DNA of 64,000 bases from Alistipes ihumii AP11 (lineage in GTDB: Bacteria > Bacteroidota > Bacteroidia > Bacteroidales > Rikenellaceae): assembly GCF_025144665.1 (NCBI RefSeq), contig NZ_CP102294.1:1798001-1862000 (forward strand), read 5' to 3'. The notes beneath the pieces are model-generated. The model saw only the letters and a program-made list of their open reading frames with translations, did no database searches and was not told where the DNA came from. Of this stretch, positions 8,464 through 17,430 are shown piece after piece; the stretch's first letter is position 1; every line of letters starts with the position of its first letter. The translations under genes and the position numbers were made by a program.

Positions 8464-9353
8464 TTATCTGAGCATTTTGCACATTTGGTCGATGCAATGG
8501 CGTTTCTGTTCCGTATTCGGGTGAACGTATAAATTGAGTGTAGTACTGAGATTGGAATGTTCGAGTAGTACACTTACTGTTTTGTAGTCGCACTTGCTTT
8601 CGATGCAGCGGGTAGCGAAGCTATGCCGTAGACCATGGAATTTCATTGCGGGCAATACATATCGGGGAGATTTGTGCGTTAACGTGAGACGATTTGGATG
8701 TCGAAAACGGAGTTATCCTTGTTCGAAGAACAATTCAATGCATTGAGGTAATTTTCAACACTCCGAAAACTCCATTCGAGAAATTCCGATGACAAAAGAC
8801 TTGCAGAAAATGTTCGCCCTATCAAAAAGTTGTGAACGGGAATTTTTACGTCCTGCCGAATGATCCGACGTCGGCCGAACCGCGCGCATATCGAAACTAT
8901 TACAGACAATTATGCAATCGCTCGGACTGCCGTACTTAGACATAGTAAATACCCAGATTCTTGAACGTAAGATGAGATTGGACATATTCCATGATGTGCC
9001 TTTGATGCGAACGACTTAAAATATCTATTGACTGTTTGTCGCGTTCGGTCGGAAACTTTATGTCTATCTGACGATATTCAATCATTTGGTTCTTGACACC
9101 GAAATGCGTTACCGTTTTCAGAACGATCAAAATCACCTTGACGGTTTTCAGGCTTAATCCTTCGTCGAGTTTACGAAATACGAAGGTTTGCACATGCTGG
9201 CCCCCGACGAGTATCCGTACCATTTTACCGAATAAAGGCAAAATGTGGTTCCCGATCAAAAGCATGCAGGCCCAAGATCGAACGCTTTGCATGATGTTTC
9301 TTATCTTCTATTCTCAGCGCGACGATTTCCGATAGTTTGGTTGCTGCCGGCAT
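8464..9353 (-). pseudogene. Dead tyrosine integrase with an inverted middle section
   Basis: Three parts of one integrase are readable. The N-terminal part is on the minus strand: MPAATKLSEIVA from 9353, a frameshift, then LPLFGKM, RKLDEGLSLKTVK and FPTERDKQSIDILS down to NLGIYY near 8945. The C-terminal part is also on the minus strand, from KFHGLRHSFATRC near 8646 through STTLNLYVHP to the stop at 8464. The missing middle is on the plus strand between about 8646 and 8940: GEICALT, DDLDVENGVILVRRTIQ, NSIREIPMTKDLQKMF, GNFYVLPNDPTSAEPRAYRN and MQSLGLPYL. Placed in reverse it joins the two ends in family order. The flipped part has a stop (where a Trp is expected) and frameshifts, and the motif GH has become EH. 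The gene cannot make an active recombinase. Confidence 0.85.
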
Positions 9354-9487
9354 AGCTTAAAAGGTTTCGGACACGCCGATCCGTACCCTACCTTGCCCGC
9401 CGGATCGACGAACCTGATCTTCCGACAAACCGAGACTTCATTTATGCGTCGATCCGAAGTTTCGGAGGAATATTAAAAAATCACATC

Positions 9488-10759
9488 ATGACAACCATCC
9501 AAGTGAAATTGCGTCATTCCGGCGTACAGGGTAAGGCCGGCACGATCTACTATCAAATCACCCGTGGCCGAAAGACACGCCGGATCGCTACACACCTTCG
9601 GATCGCACCCGAACACTGGCTGCCGGCGGCGCAACGCATCGCCCCTGCAATCTCGCAGACCCCGGAGGGACGTCTGCTGCGGCACCGTATCGAGCACGAC
9701 ATCGCATCGTTACGCCGTATCGTTCGGGAATTGGACACGCAAGGGAACGGTTACGGACCGGACGATATCATCATGCGATTCCGTATCATGGCACAGCGCA
9801 TAACGGTAGCCGAATCGATGCGGCGCGAGATCGACGAACTGACGAACAGCAACCGCCTCGGAACGGCCCGGAACTACCGGCGGGCGTTGAACAGTTTTAT
9901 GAGTTTTCTCGGGGCAAAAGACATTCCTTTTTCGGCCGTAACCGAATCCCTGATCGACGAGTACAACGGCTTTCTGATCCGGCGGGGCGTCGTGCGCAAT
10001 ACCGTATCGTTCTATATGCGTATTCTCAGAGCCGTTTACAATAAAGCCGTCCGCAAGTACGGTATCGAGCAGACCTATCCGTTTCGGCATGTCTATACCG
10101 GAATCGACCGTACCCGCCAGCGGGCTATCGACGAACGTTTCATCGCCAAGCTATGGAGGCTGGATCTGACCGATGCCCCCTCTCTCTCGCTGGCACGCGA
10201 TCTCTTTATTTTCAGTTACTGCGCGCGCGGCATGGCTTTCGTCGACATGGCCTATCTGCAAACGAAAAATATCCGGGACAATGAAATCGTCTACACGCGT
10301 CGCAAAACCGGACAACCGCTACGCATCCGCATCGAACCGTGCATGCGCGAGATCATCGTCCGGCATGCGGCGGCGACTTATCCGTCTTACCTTTTCCCGA
10401 TTCTGCGGACAACGAAACCTGACAAGGCCTTTTCCCAGTATCAGACGGCACTGAATCGCTACAACCAGCAATTGAAGGAGCTGGCACAACGCCTGAACCT
10501 GAAGGAGTCGCTCTCTTCCTATGTAGCCCGGCACAGCTGGGCCACGGCTGCACGAAAACACAACATCCCCCTTTCCGTTATCAGCGCGGGGATGGGGCAC
10601 GCTTCGGAACGAACGACCCTGATCTATCTGGCTTCGCTGGAGAATTCGGCAATAGATGCTGCCAATCAGAAGATTACGGCTGTTTTGAATAAAAACGTCT
10701 CTATGCAAGAAACCATAAGCGGAGATAAACAGTTGGTAATGAATAGGCATGTTGTATAA
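9488..10759 (+). CDS. Tyrosine recombinase beside the capsule locus
   Basis: A 423-residue, apparently intact recombinase. The catalytic residues are Arg247 (CARGMAF), Lys273 (RRKTGQ), Arg348 within SYVARHSWAT (where Tyr345 takes the usual His position), His371 (GMGHASE) and Tyr380 (TLIYLASLE). The SYVARHSW and MGHASERTT signatures are typical of Bacteroidota recombinases that sit beside surface polysaccharide loci, some of which invert promoters; others are phage or transposon integrases. The next gene is upxY, 387 bp downstream, with a good promoter in between. I found no convincing inverted repeats around that promoter, so promoter inversion is only a hypothesis. Base composition matches the GC-rich chromosome more than the AT-rich element to the left. 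Confidence 0.85.
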   Translation: MTTIQVKLRHSGVQGKAGTIYYQITRGRKTRRIATHLRIAPEHWLPAAQRIAPAISQTPEGRLLRHRIEHDIASLRRIVRELDTQGNGYGPDDIIMRFRIMAQRITVAESMRREIDELTNSNRLGTARNYRRALNSFMSFLGAKDIPFSAVTESLIDEYNGFLIRRGVVRNTVSFYMRILRAVYNKAVRKYGIEQTYPFRHVYTGIDRTRQRAIDERFIAKLWRLDLTDAPSLSLARDLFIFSYCARGMAFVDMAYLQTKNIRDNEIVYTRRKTGQPLRIRIEPCMREIIVRHAAATYPSYLFPILRTTKPDKAFSQYQTALNRYNQQLKELAQRLNLKESLSSYVARHSWATAARKHNIPLSVISAGMGHASERTTLIYLASLENSAIDAANQKITAVLNKNVSMQETISGDKQLVMNRHVV

Positions 10760-10932
10760 AATGCCGCATTGTTACATTTGTTTGCAACGTAAACACAAAC
10801 ATTTTACACAGATGGCGAACGGCATAGCAAAACGATAGCTTGATATCGGCAGATAAGCACCATTATGAATGTATTTATTTTGTTTTTAATATGTTGCACT
10901 AATACGGATAAATATTTTTTCGATCCGACGAC

Positions 10933-10963
10933 TTGTCCATTGTTGTTTTTTTATATATGTTTG
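10933..10963 (+). promoter_or_regulatory. Capsule operon promoter (TTG-N20-TATGTTTG)
   Basis: TTG at 10933-10935 is followed by exactly 20 bases and then TATGTTTG at 10956-10963, a full match to the Bacteroidota primary sigma promoter pattern. Transcription would start near 10970 and leave a leader of about 175 bases before upxY. Long leaders are the known site of UpxY antitermination in Bacteroides. Confidence 0.75.
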
Positions 10964-10969
10964 TAATCG

Positions 10970-11146
10970 CATTATGTGGTTTCTTGCATAGAGACCATGC
11001 GAAACGGGATCATCTCGTCGCCGCATTCGAATGCCATAATCGCAAGATGCGAACGAGGGGAAACGCATAGTGCGAAATGAAACGAAGGGCAAGTCTGAAA
11101 TTTTCAGTATCCCTTTCTGTTTGACGGGTAAGTCTTTGATATATCG
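10970..11146 (+). other. Untranslated leader of the capsule operon
   Basis: About 175 bases without a gene between the promoter and upxY. It contains a perfect 12-bp palindrome GCATTCGAATGC at 11022-11033 and several related ATGCGAA or GCATAG words (near 10987, 10997, 11046 and 11064) that could form alternative hairpins. By analogy with Bacteroides, this leader would carry the pause or termination signals on which UpxY acts. Confidence 0.5.
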
Positions 11147-12310
11147 ATGGTTGTACAAGCCGTTCGATATGGCGGAGGAGTGTCTGTAACTGAAAAAAGC
11201 GACTGTTTTTTGGAAGCGAATATAGATACTTTGGAAGGGGAGACCAAGGACATTCCCGAGTTGGCCGAACGCTTTGCACGCAGAAGAAACAGCCAAGCCG
11301 TAAGGTGGTACGTGCTGACGCTTCCTTCCTGTCACCGGGGACCGGCCGTCGGTCTGCAAAGGGAGCTGGACCGCCGCATCCGTTGCGGCGAGCCGGGATT
11401 CGAGTTCTTCGCTCCCTCGTACGTAGAAGTGAAGGACGAGGAGGGACATTTCGTCCGTACCCGCCGCCCGTTGCTTTACAACTATGTTTTTGTCCGCTCG
11501 TCGGAAAGCGAGATATATCGGATGAAGCAGGAATTGCCTCAATACAACTTCCTGCCGCGAGTGCGGGAAGGGCTACGCGGATACTATCCTTACCTGTCCG
11601 ACGAGGCGATGCGCAACCTGCAATGGGTTGCACGCTCCTACTGCGACGAGCTACCTGTCTATATGCCCGAAACGGAGAGGCTCGCCAAAGGCGACCGCAT
11701 CCGTATTATCGCGGGGAGATTCAAGGGTGCTGAGGCACGCGTAGCGATCCGACCCGGCGGAGGACGGAAAGATGTCGTCGTATGCGTAGAGAACTGGATG
11801 TGGGTTCCGCTGCTGCACGTCCGTCCGGGAGAGTACGAGATCATCGCTCTGCACGAGGGCGGAAAACACGTATATACCCGGCTGGATAACGACCGGTTGC
11901 AGGAAGGCCTGCACGAGGCTATGGGGCGCTGCTTCTCCCCGGGAGGCGCGACGGACGAAGATCGCGCCTTGGCGGCCGAAACGATCAAACAATACGGCCG
12001 ACTGCAAGTAGACAGCGATGTGTTGCGCAGCAAACTCTACTCCATACTGCTTCCGGCCTACACGTTGCTCGGGGAGAGGAAAGAGCGCGAAAAGCTGATC
12101 GGGACGATCCGACACCTGCTTCCGCTCGTCCAGGCAGAACAGGCTCGTGCGAATTTGCTCGTCACATTGTACGGATGCGCGGATAGCAGTCTTGATTACG
12201 AACGGGCCCACGAGATCGTCGAACGATGGAAAAGGGAAGAATCTCCCAAGAAAAGCAAGGCGCGCCTGATCCGGTGGCTGGACGATTACGACCGCTGGCT
12301 GGGCCACTGA
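11147..12310 (+). CDS. upxY: UpxY-family transcription antiterminator
   Basis: A 387-residue NusG-like protein. In Bacteroides, UpxY proteins let RNA polymerase read through the leader of their own capsule operon. The NGN domain is visible from about residue 52 (RWYVLTLPS) to 150, including FFAPSYVEVKDEEG and YNYVFVRSS. A KOW-like segment follows near 178-200 (KGDRIRIIAGRFKGAEARV). The remaining 170 residues are longer than the usual NusG paralogue and predominantly helical. The true start could be one of several internal codons. The gene follows the promoter at 10933 directly and is followed by upxZ, the canonical order at the head of these loci. Confidence 0.88.
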   Translation: MVVQAVRYGGGVSVTEKSDCFLEANIDTLEGETKDIPELAERFARRRNSQAVRWYVLTLPSCHRGPAVGLQRELDRRIRCGEPGFEFFAPSYVEVKDEEGHFVRTRRPLLYNYVFVRSSESEIYRMKQELPQYNFLPRVREGLRGYYPYLSDEAMRNLQWVARSYCDELPVYMPETERLAKGDRIRIIAGRFKGAEARVAIRPGGGRKDVVVCVENWMWVPLLHVRPGEYEIIALHEGGKHVYTRLDNDRLQEGLHEAMGRCFSPGGATDEDRALAAETIKQYGRLQVDSDVLRSKLYSILLPAYTLLGERKEREKLIGTIRHLLPLVQAEQARANLLVTLYGCADSSLDYERAHEIVERWKREESPKKSKARLIRWLDDYDRWLGH

Positions 12311-12459
12311 ATGCTGCACGCTTTTACACGCTTGCATATGCTTGATTTTCCGAATCCCTGCTTCAGGTATGGTTCTCGGACTCGCTTGGAAAACGGATAC
12401 GGAATAAACCGGTAGCCGGACTCGATCGAAACATCACCTTAAGTTAAGGAAGAGTCAGT

Positions 12460-12885
12460 ATGCGACAACCCGTGGAAAACGCAGAAATCATGGCTGGAGG
12501 ACCGCTACGAAATACCGAGGCCGAACCTTCGGGAGTCCGTCTGATGGCCTTCTTGGCAGCTCACCGAACGGAAGTGCTCGCTCGGGAACAAAATAACGAG
12601 CGATTCATCCACTTGTATGGCACAGGGGGATACTGGGCGGCTTTCGAACGATCCGCCTACCAGCTATGCCGGTTGTTTCCCCGAAACGAAACCGCGGTTT
12701 TCCATTTCGCGGCTTATCCTTTTCCCGTCGTCATGGCATCCATTGCGGACGGCGAGCTGCGGGCCTACTCCCGGAGACACATACTGCGGACCGTTGATCC
12801 CGATCATAAAGTGCTGACGGTTCCGGTACTCGCGCCCGAGGCGTACAAACGATGGCGTGGCGAAAAAATAGAAGAATTCGCGTAA
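12460..12885 (+). CDS. upxZ: UpxZ-family inhibitor of other UpxY proteins
   Basis: A 141-residue protein recognisable as UpxZ by LYGTGGYWAAFERSAYQL around residues 52-69 and by its place right after upxY. In Bacteroides, UpxZ proteins block UpxY antiterminators of other capsule loci, so that one capsule is made at a time. The first 20 residues look dispensable; an internal ATG (MAFLAAH) may be the real start. The 149-bp gap to upxY contains no gene, and 174 bases separate it from rfbA. Confidence 0.82.
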   Translation: MRQPVENAEIMAGGPLRNTEAEPSGVRLMAFLAAHRTEVLAREQNNERFIHLYGTGGYWAAFERSAYQLCRLFPRNETAVFHFAAYPFPVVMASIADGELRAYSRRHILRTVDPDHKVLTVPVLAPEAYKRWRGEKIEEFA

Positions 12886-13059
12886 CGAGATACTTTGCTC
12901 CTTTCACGAACGGCATTGCTCGTCCATGAGATATTGCGGAGAACCGGTTGTTCGGAGAGCGAATGATTTGTATAACATGGAAACGATAATCGACCGGCCT
13001 GTATCCGAGATCCGGCGCAGGCCGGTCGGGCACAGTAACCGTTTTTACTTAATCATCCT

Positions 13060-13953
13060 ATGAAAGGTATCGTATTGGCCGGGGGGTCGGGGACGCGGTT
13101 GTACCCGATCACCAAGGGGGTTTCCAAGCAGTTGCTGCCGATCTACGACAAGCCGATGATCTACTATCCGCTGTCGGTTCTGATGCTGGCCGGAATCCGG
13201 GACATTCTGGTGATCTCCACGCCGTGGGATCTGTCCTCGTTCCGGCGGCTGCTCGGAGACGGGTCCGACTACGGGGTCCGTCTCTCCTATGCCGAGCAGC
13301 CGTCTCCCGACGGACTCGCTCAGGCGTTTCTGATCGGAGAGGAGTTCATCGGGGACGAGGCCGTATGCCTCGTTCTGGGCGACAACATCTTTCAGGGGGT
13401 GGGCTTTCCCGCTCAGCTGCGGGAGGCCGTCGGCACGGCCGAGCGGGAGGGCAAGGCAACCGTTTTCGGATACCGGGTAGACGATCCCCAGCGGTACGGC
13501 GTGGCCGAGTTCGACGAGAACGGGACATGCCTCTCGATCGAGGAGAAGCCCGAGCATCCTAAATCCAATTACGCCGTAGTGGGACTGTACTTCTACCCGA
13601 ACAGAGTGGTCTCCGTGGCCAAATCGATCGAGCCCTCCTCCCGCGGGGAGCTGGAGATCACCTCGGTGAACCAACGGTTTCTCGCCGACGGAGAGCTCAA
13701 GGTGCAGACCCTCGGACGAGGCTTCGCCTGGCTCGACACCGGAACGCACGATTCGCTCTCGGAGGCGTCGATCTTCGTCGAGGTGCTCGAGAAGCGGCAG
13801 GGGGTCAAGATCGCCTGTCTGGAGGAGATCGCCTATCGCAACGGGTGGATATCCGAAGAGAAACTGCGGGAGGTGGCCGAACCCATGCTCAGGAACCAGT
13901 ACGGACAATATCTGCTCAAGCTGCTCGCAGAGGTCGCCCGCGACGGGCGCTGA
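13060..13953 (+). CDS. rfbA: Glucose-1-phosphate thymidylyltransferase
   Basis: Makes dTDP-glucose from glucose 1-phosphate and dTTP, the first step of the dTDP-sugar branch. The 297-residue length is normal. The nucleotide-binding signature GGSGTRLYP is at 8-16, with [17 protein letters not shown] following at 24-40. The catalytic region GDNIFQG (about 110-116) and the sugar-binding [19 protein letters not shown] stretch near 161-179 are intact. It is GC-rich like the core chromosome. A 5' ATG follows the leader CTTAATCATCCT. It is separated from rfbC by an unusual 866-bp gap. Confidence 0.95.
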   Translation: MKGIVLAGGSGTRLYPITKGVSKQLLPIYDKPMIYYPLSVLMLAGIRDILVISTPWDLSSFRRLLGDGSDYGVRLSYAEQPSPDGLAQAFLIGEEFIGDEAVCLVLGDNIFQGVGFPAQLREAVGTAEREGKATVFGYRVDDPQRYGVAEFDENGTCLSIEEKPEHPKSNYAVVGLYFYPNRVVSVAKSIEPSSRGELEITSVNQRFLADGELKVQTLGRGFAWLDTGTHDSLSEASIFVEVLEKRQGVKIACLEEIAYRNGWISEEKLREVAEPMLRNQYGQYLLKLLAEVARDGR

Positions 13954-14819
13954 ACGGGAAACGGACGCTTATTCCAGACACGACACGCAAGCCGTCTCCG
14001 TCCCGAATCATATGCCCTGACGTACCGGCTTTCGCGTTTCCGATGCTTCCGGCTTGCGCGCGCGAGCTTCCTTCCGTCGGCAGAGACCTCGCGGCCGGAA
14101 ACGGTCGGAGACACGGTCTGTGAGCCTCAAGCCGCGGCTGGGAGATATCGCAACTCCGGGGCGGGTATGCTCGCCACATAACGAAACATATGATTGCCGT
14201 ATCCGTCCTAACGGAATAGGATGCCTCCGCTGGCGATCGACGAGGCGGCGGCTCGGGTGCAGGCCGGCTGCCCGACCGGCCGGACAGGAGCCGGTATTCC
14301 GGGCCGGTTCGGCATCCGAACGATCCGCAACGCTCGGTTTCCGATGAAAGCCCCCGGCGGGCTACAATTCCGGCAACGCGCCGAAAAACGAGAGAGAAGA
14401 AGCAAGACGAATTCCCCGGGCATTGTATTATCCGTCCGGAGACGTACCACGCCCCCCGGGCGACAGAACCGGAAATGCGGCCGGGGAGAGAGCGGAGCGT
14501 CCGCGAGTCCGGCTCGGCCTTGCGGAGCCCGGGAGCGAGGAAGGCTCGTGCGACCGGTTTCTGGGTTGCGCGGATCGGTCCTTCCCGACAGAAACGCCGG
14601 GCGAGCCCGGAATATCTGCTAAACCCGATTACACACTTTGTTACACCAGCCGTTCTAGGAGGTGTTTTCGGCTCATACTTCCCGATGGCTGGAAACCCTC
14701 TGGCATGGAGCCGGCTGGAAAATGCTTGCACTTGGCACATTCGGTATATTAATGCGTATGATCGGTCTGCCAAATACTTCTCCATACCGAAACCCGGATA
14801 AAAAACAGGGTTCATTCTT
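13954..14819. other. 866-bp gene-free gap inside the capsule operon
   Basis: No supported gene. The first 650 bases are very GC-rich, with only chance frames rich in Arg, Gly and Pro. The last 220 bases (about 14600-14819) are visibly less GC-rich and contain a plus-strand frame ending at 14801 whose tail (GSYFPMAGNPLAW, CTWHIRYINAYDRS) looks less random than its surroundings. No TAnnTTTG box is visible. The gap may hold regulatory sequence, an RNA or the remains of a gene. Confidence 0.5.
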
Positions 14820-15395
14820 ATGAAAGTTATCGAAACAGCGCTCGAGGGGGTCGTAATCCTCGAGCCCGAGTTGCATCGCGATGCGCGGGGATACTTCTTC
14901 GAAAGCTACTCACAGAAATTGTTCGACAGATCGGTTCGGCCGGTCCGATTCGTACAGGACAACGAATCGCGATCCTCTTACGGCGTGCTGCGGGGGCTCC
15001 ATTTCCAGCGCGGAGAACATGCACAAGGGAAACTGGTGCGCGTGATTTCAGGAACCGTACTGGACGTGGCCGTGGACATCCGCCGCGGCTCGCCGACCTT
15101 CGGCCGCCACGTGGCCGTCGAGCTCTCGGGCGAAAACAAGCGTCAACTGTTCATCCCCCGCGGATTCGCGCACGGGTTCGCCGTACTGAGCGAGGAGGCG
15201 CTCTTCCAGTATAAATGCGACAACTACTACGCCCCGCAGAGCGAGGGGGCGATCGCATGGAACGACCCGCAGATCGGTATCGACTGGCGGATCGACCCCG
15301 CGAACGTGATTCTCTCGGAAAAGGACAGCCGCCATCCGAGACTGGACGAAGCACCCGAACTGTTCGACTATAATACGGACTATTACGCAAGGTAA
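14820..15395 (+). CDS. rfbC: dTDP-4-dehydrorhamnose 3,5-epimerase
   Basis: Converts dTDP-4-keto-6-deoxy-D-glucose to the L-lyxo form. At 191 residues it has the standard cupin fold length. The catalytic base His61 lies in RGLHFQ, and the proton donor Tyr131 in FQYKCDNYY. The IPRGFAHGF stretch at 112-120 and the NDP-sugar contacts around FFESY near 26-30 are present. It is GC-rich. It follows the long gap and is followed within 52 bp by the reductase-like gene. Confidence 0.95.
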   Translation: MKVIETALEGVVILEPELHRDARGYFFESYSQKLFDRSVRPVRFVQDNESRSSYGVLRGLHFQRGEHAQGKLVRVISGTVLDVAVDIRRGSPTFGRHVAVELSGENKRQLFIPRGFAHGFAVLSEEALFQYKCDNYYAPQSEGAIAWNDPQIGIDWRIDPANVILSEKDSRHPRLDEAPELFDYNTDYYAR

Positions 15396-15446
15396 TCTCC
15401 GGATACGAGTCGAACTATCCTCTTTTTCCTGAAACATATTTTTCGA

Positions 15447-16295
15447 ATGGATAAACTGAACATATTGCTCACTGGAGCCAACGGATATATTGGAAGGCAC
15501 ATCGTATCCCGACTGGTCGAACTGGGGCATGCCGTCACAGCCTGCGATCTGACTTTCACGGACAAACATCCCGAGGTAAAGCATGTAGAATACAATATTC
15601 TGCAAAAGCACCCTGACGATCTATTCTCGAAACTGGGAGCCCCCGACGTATGTCTCCACATGGCATGGCGGGACGGTTTCGTTCATAACTCCGATAGGCA
15701 TATGCAGGATCTGTCGGCACATTTCGATTTTTTGAAGACACTGATCGACGGAGGTCTGAAACGGTTAGCCGTCATGGGAACCATGCACGAAATAGGTTAT
15801 TGGGAAGGAGCGATCGACGAGCATACGCCCTGCAATCCCGTCTCGTTGTACGGAATAGCCAAAGATGCGTTGCGCCGGAGCATGATGTGGTATTGCGGAG
15901 CTCACGATTGCCAGTTGCAATGGCTGAGAGCCTATTACATACTCGGCGATGACGCGAAAAACCATTCGGTGTTCAGTAAAATCTTGCAAGCGGCCGAAGC
16001 CGGTGATCAGACCTTTCCGTTCACGACCGGCAAAAGCCAGTACGATTTTATCGATGTCGACGAACTTGCCGATCAGATAGCCTGCGCCGTCTCGCAAAAC
16101 GAGGTACTCGGTATTATCAATTGCTGCACCGGCCGTCCCGTATCGTTGGCCGAGAAGGCCGAACGGTTTATCGCCGAGCGAGGGCTGAACATCAGACTGG
16201 CATACGGAGCTTATCCCGATCGACCGTACGACTCACCTGTCGTATACGGCGATCCGGCGAAAATCCGGAAAATTATGGGAATAATAAACCATTAA
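15447..16295 (+). CDS. dTDP-4-keto-6-deoxyhexose reductase-like SDR (Fcf1-like)
   Basis: A 282-residue extended short-chain dehydrogenase. NAD(P) binding is shown by TGANGYIGRH at 9-18, and catalysis by Thr112 in VMGTMHE, Tyr135 and Lys139 in SLYGIAK. The HMAWRDGFVHNS and EHTPCNPVSLYG stretches recall the dTDP-4-dehydro-6-deoxyglucose reductase Fcf1, which makes dTDP-D-fucose. I recall this resemblance rather than having computed it. It occupies the position usually held by rfbD, so it is probably the final reductase of the locus, but the stereochemistry of its product cannot be read from sequence. It is less GC-rich than rfbC and rfbB on either side. Confidence 0.7.
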   Translation: MDKLNILLTGANGYIGRHIVSRLVELGHAVTACDLTFTDKHPEVKHVEYNILQKHPDDLFSKLGAPDVCLHMAWRDGFVHNSDRHMQDLSAHFDFLKTLIDGGLKRLAVMGTMHEIGYWEGAIDEHTPCNPVSLYGIAKDALRRSMMWYCGAHDCQLQWLRAYYILGDDAKNHSVFSKILQAAEAGDQTFPFTTGKSQYDFIDVDELADQIACAVSQNEVLGIINCCTGRPVSLAEKAERFIAERGLNIRLAYGAYPDRPYDSPVVYGDPAKIRKIMGIINH

Positions 16296-16310
16296 CCGAA
16301 ACTGATCGCT

Positions 16311-17417
16311 ATGAAAAACATACTGATCACGGGCGGCGCCGGCTTCATCGGGAGCCATGTGGTGCGCCTGTTCGTAAACAAGTACCCCGGATACCGCATC
16401 GTCAACCTCGACAAACTGACCTACGCCGGCAATCTGGCCAATCTCGCGGACGTCGAGAACGCCCCGAACTACACGTTCGTAAAGGCCGATATCTGCGACT
16501 ACGAGAGGATGCGGGAGCTATTCCGCGAGTATGCCGTCGACGGGGTGATACACCTCGCGGCCGAGAGCCATGTCGACCGATCGATCCGGGACCCGTTCAC
16601 CTTCGCCCGGACGAACGTCATGGGAACGCTGTCGCTGCTTCAGGCGGCCAAGGAGCAATGGAACGGAGATTACGAAGGGAAACGGTTCTACCACATATCC
16701 ACCGACGAGGTCTACGGAGCGCTGCCGATGACACGGCCCCAAGGCGATCCGAACGGAAACGAGTGCGGAGGGGGACCCTACGGAGATCGCTTCTTCACCG
16801 AGCGGACCAAGTACGATCCGCACAGCCCCTACTCGGCCGGCAAGGCTTCGTCGGATCACTTCGTCAGGGCCTATCACGATACATACGGCCTGCCGACCGT
16901 CATCTCGAACTGCTCGAACAACTACGGACCCTATCAGTTCCCCGAAAAGCTGATCCCGCTGTTCATAAACAACATCCGGAACGACAGGCCGCTACCGGTC
17001 TACGGCAAGGGGCAGAACGTCCGCGACTGGCTATACGTGGAAGACCACGCACGGGCCATAGACCTGATTTTCCACGAGGGGAAAATCGCCGAAACGTACA
17101 ACATCGGAGGATTCAACGAGTGGAAGAACATAGACCTGATAAAAGTGATCGTCAAGACCGTAGATCGACTGCTGGGCAGGCCGGAAGGCGCGAGCGAAAA
17201 ACTGATTACCTATGTCGCTGACCGGGCCGGGCACGACCTGCGCTATGCGATCGACTCCACGAAGCTCAAGGAGGAATTGGGCTGGGAACCGACCCTCCAA
17301 TTCGAAGAAGGCATCGAAAAAACAGTCCGATGGTATCTCCATAACCAAAAGTGGATCGATAACGTGACCTCGGGGGAGTATGCAAAATACTACGAGGAAA
17401 TGTATCAAAACAGGTAA
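16311..17417 (+). CDS. rfbB: dTDP-glucose 4,6-dehydratase
   Basis: Converts dTDP-glucose to dTDP-4-keto-6-deoxyglucose using tightly bound NAD. It has 368 residues with TGGAGFIGSH at 7-16, the catalytic triad region Thr131-Asp132-Glu133 in STDEVYG, and Tyr174/Lys178 in YSAGK. The NCSNNYGPYQFPEKLIP stretch near 204-220 is the family signature. The gene follows the reductase by 15 bp and is followed by the flippase after 13 bp, so the three are co-transcribed. It is GC-rich, matching rfbA and rfbC rather than its low-GC neighbours. Confidence 0.96.
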   Translation: MKNILITGGAGFIGSHVVRLFVNKYPGYRIVNLDKLTYAGNLANLADVENAPNYTFVKADICDYERMRELFREYAVDGVIHLAAESHVDRSIRDPFTFARTNVMGTLSLLQAAKEQWNGDYEGKRFYHISTDEVYGALPMTRPQGDPNGNECGGGPYGDRFFTERTKYDPHSPYSAGKASSDHFVRAYHDTYGLPTVISNCSNNYGPYQFPEKLIPLFINNIRNDRPLPVYGKGQNVRDWLYVEDHARAIDLIFHEGKIAETYNIGGFNEWKNIDLIKVIVKTVDRLLGRPEGASEKLITYVADRAGHDLRYAIDSTKLKEELGWEPTLQFEEGIEKTVRWYLHNQKWIDNVTSGEYAKYYEEMYQNR

Positions 17418-17430
17418 CCGGGAAAGGGGA

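Noticed and set aside
10890-11077. Possible inverted repeats flanking the capsule promoter
   Set aside because: The best pair matches at only 9 of 13 positions. Known invertible promoters have longer, near-perfect repeats, so it is not listed as a feature.
13916-14815. Open frame of 299 codons on the minus strand in the rfbA-rfbC gap
   Set aside because: Composition is Arg-, Gly- and Ser-rich without domain signs, it runs into rfbA and has no promoter. Treated as chance, although the gap itself is reported.
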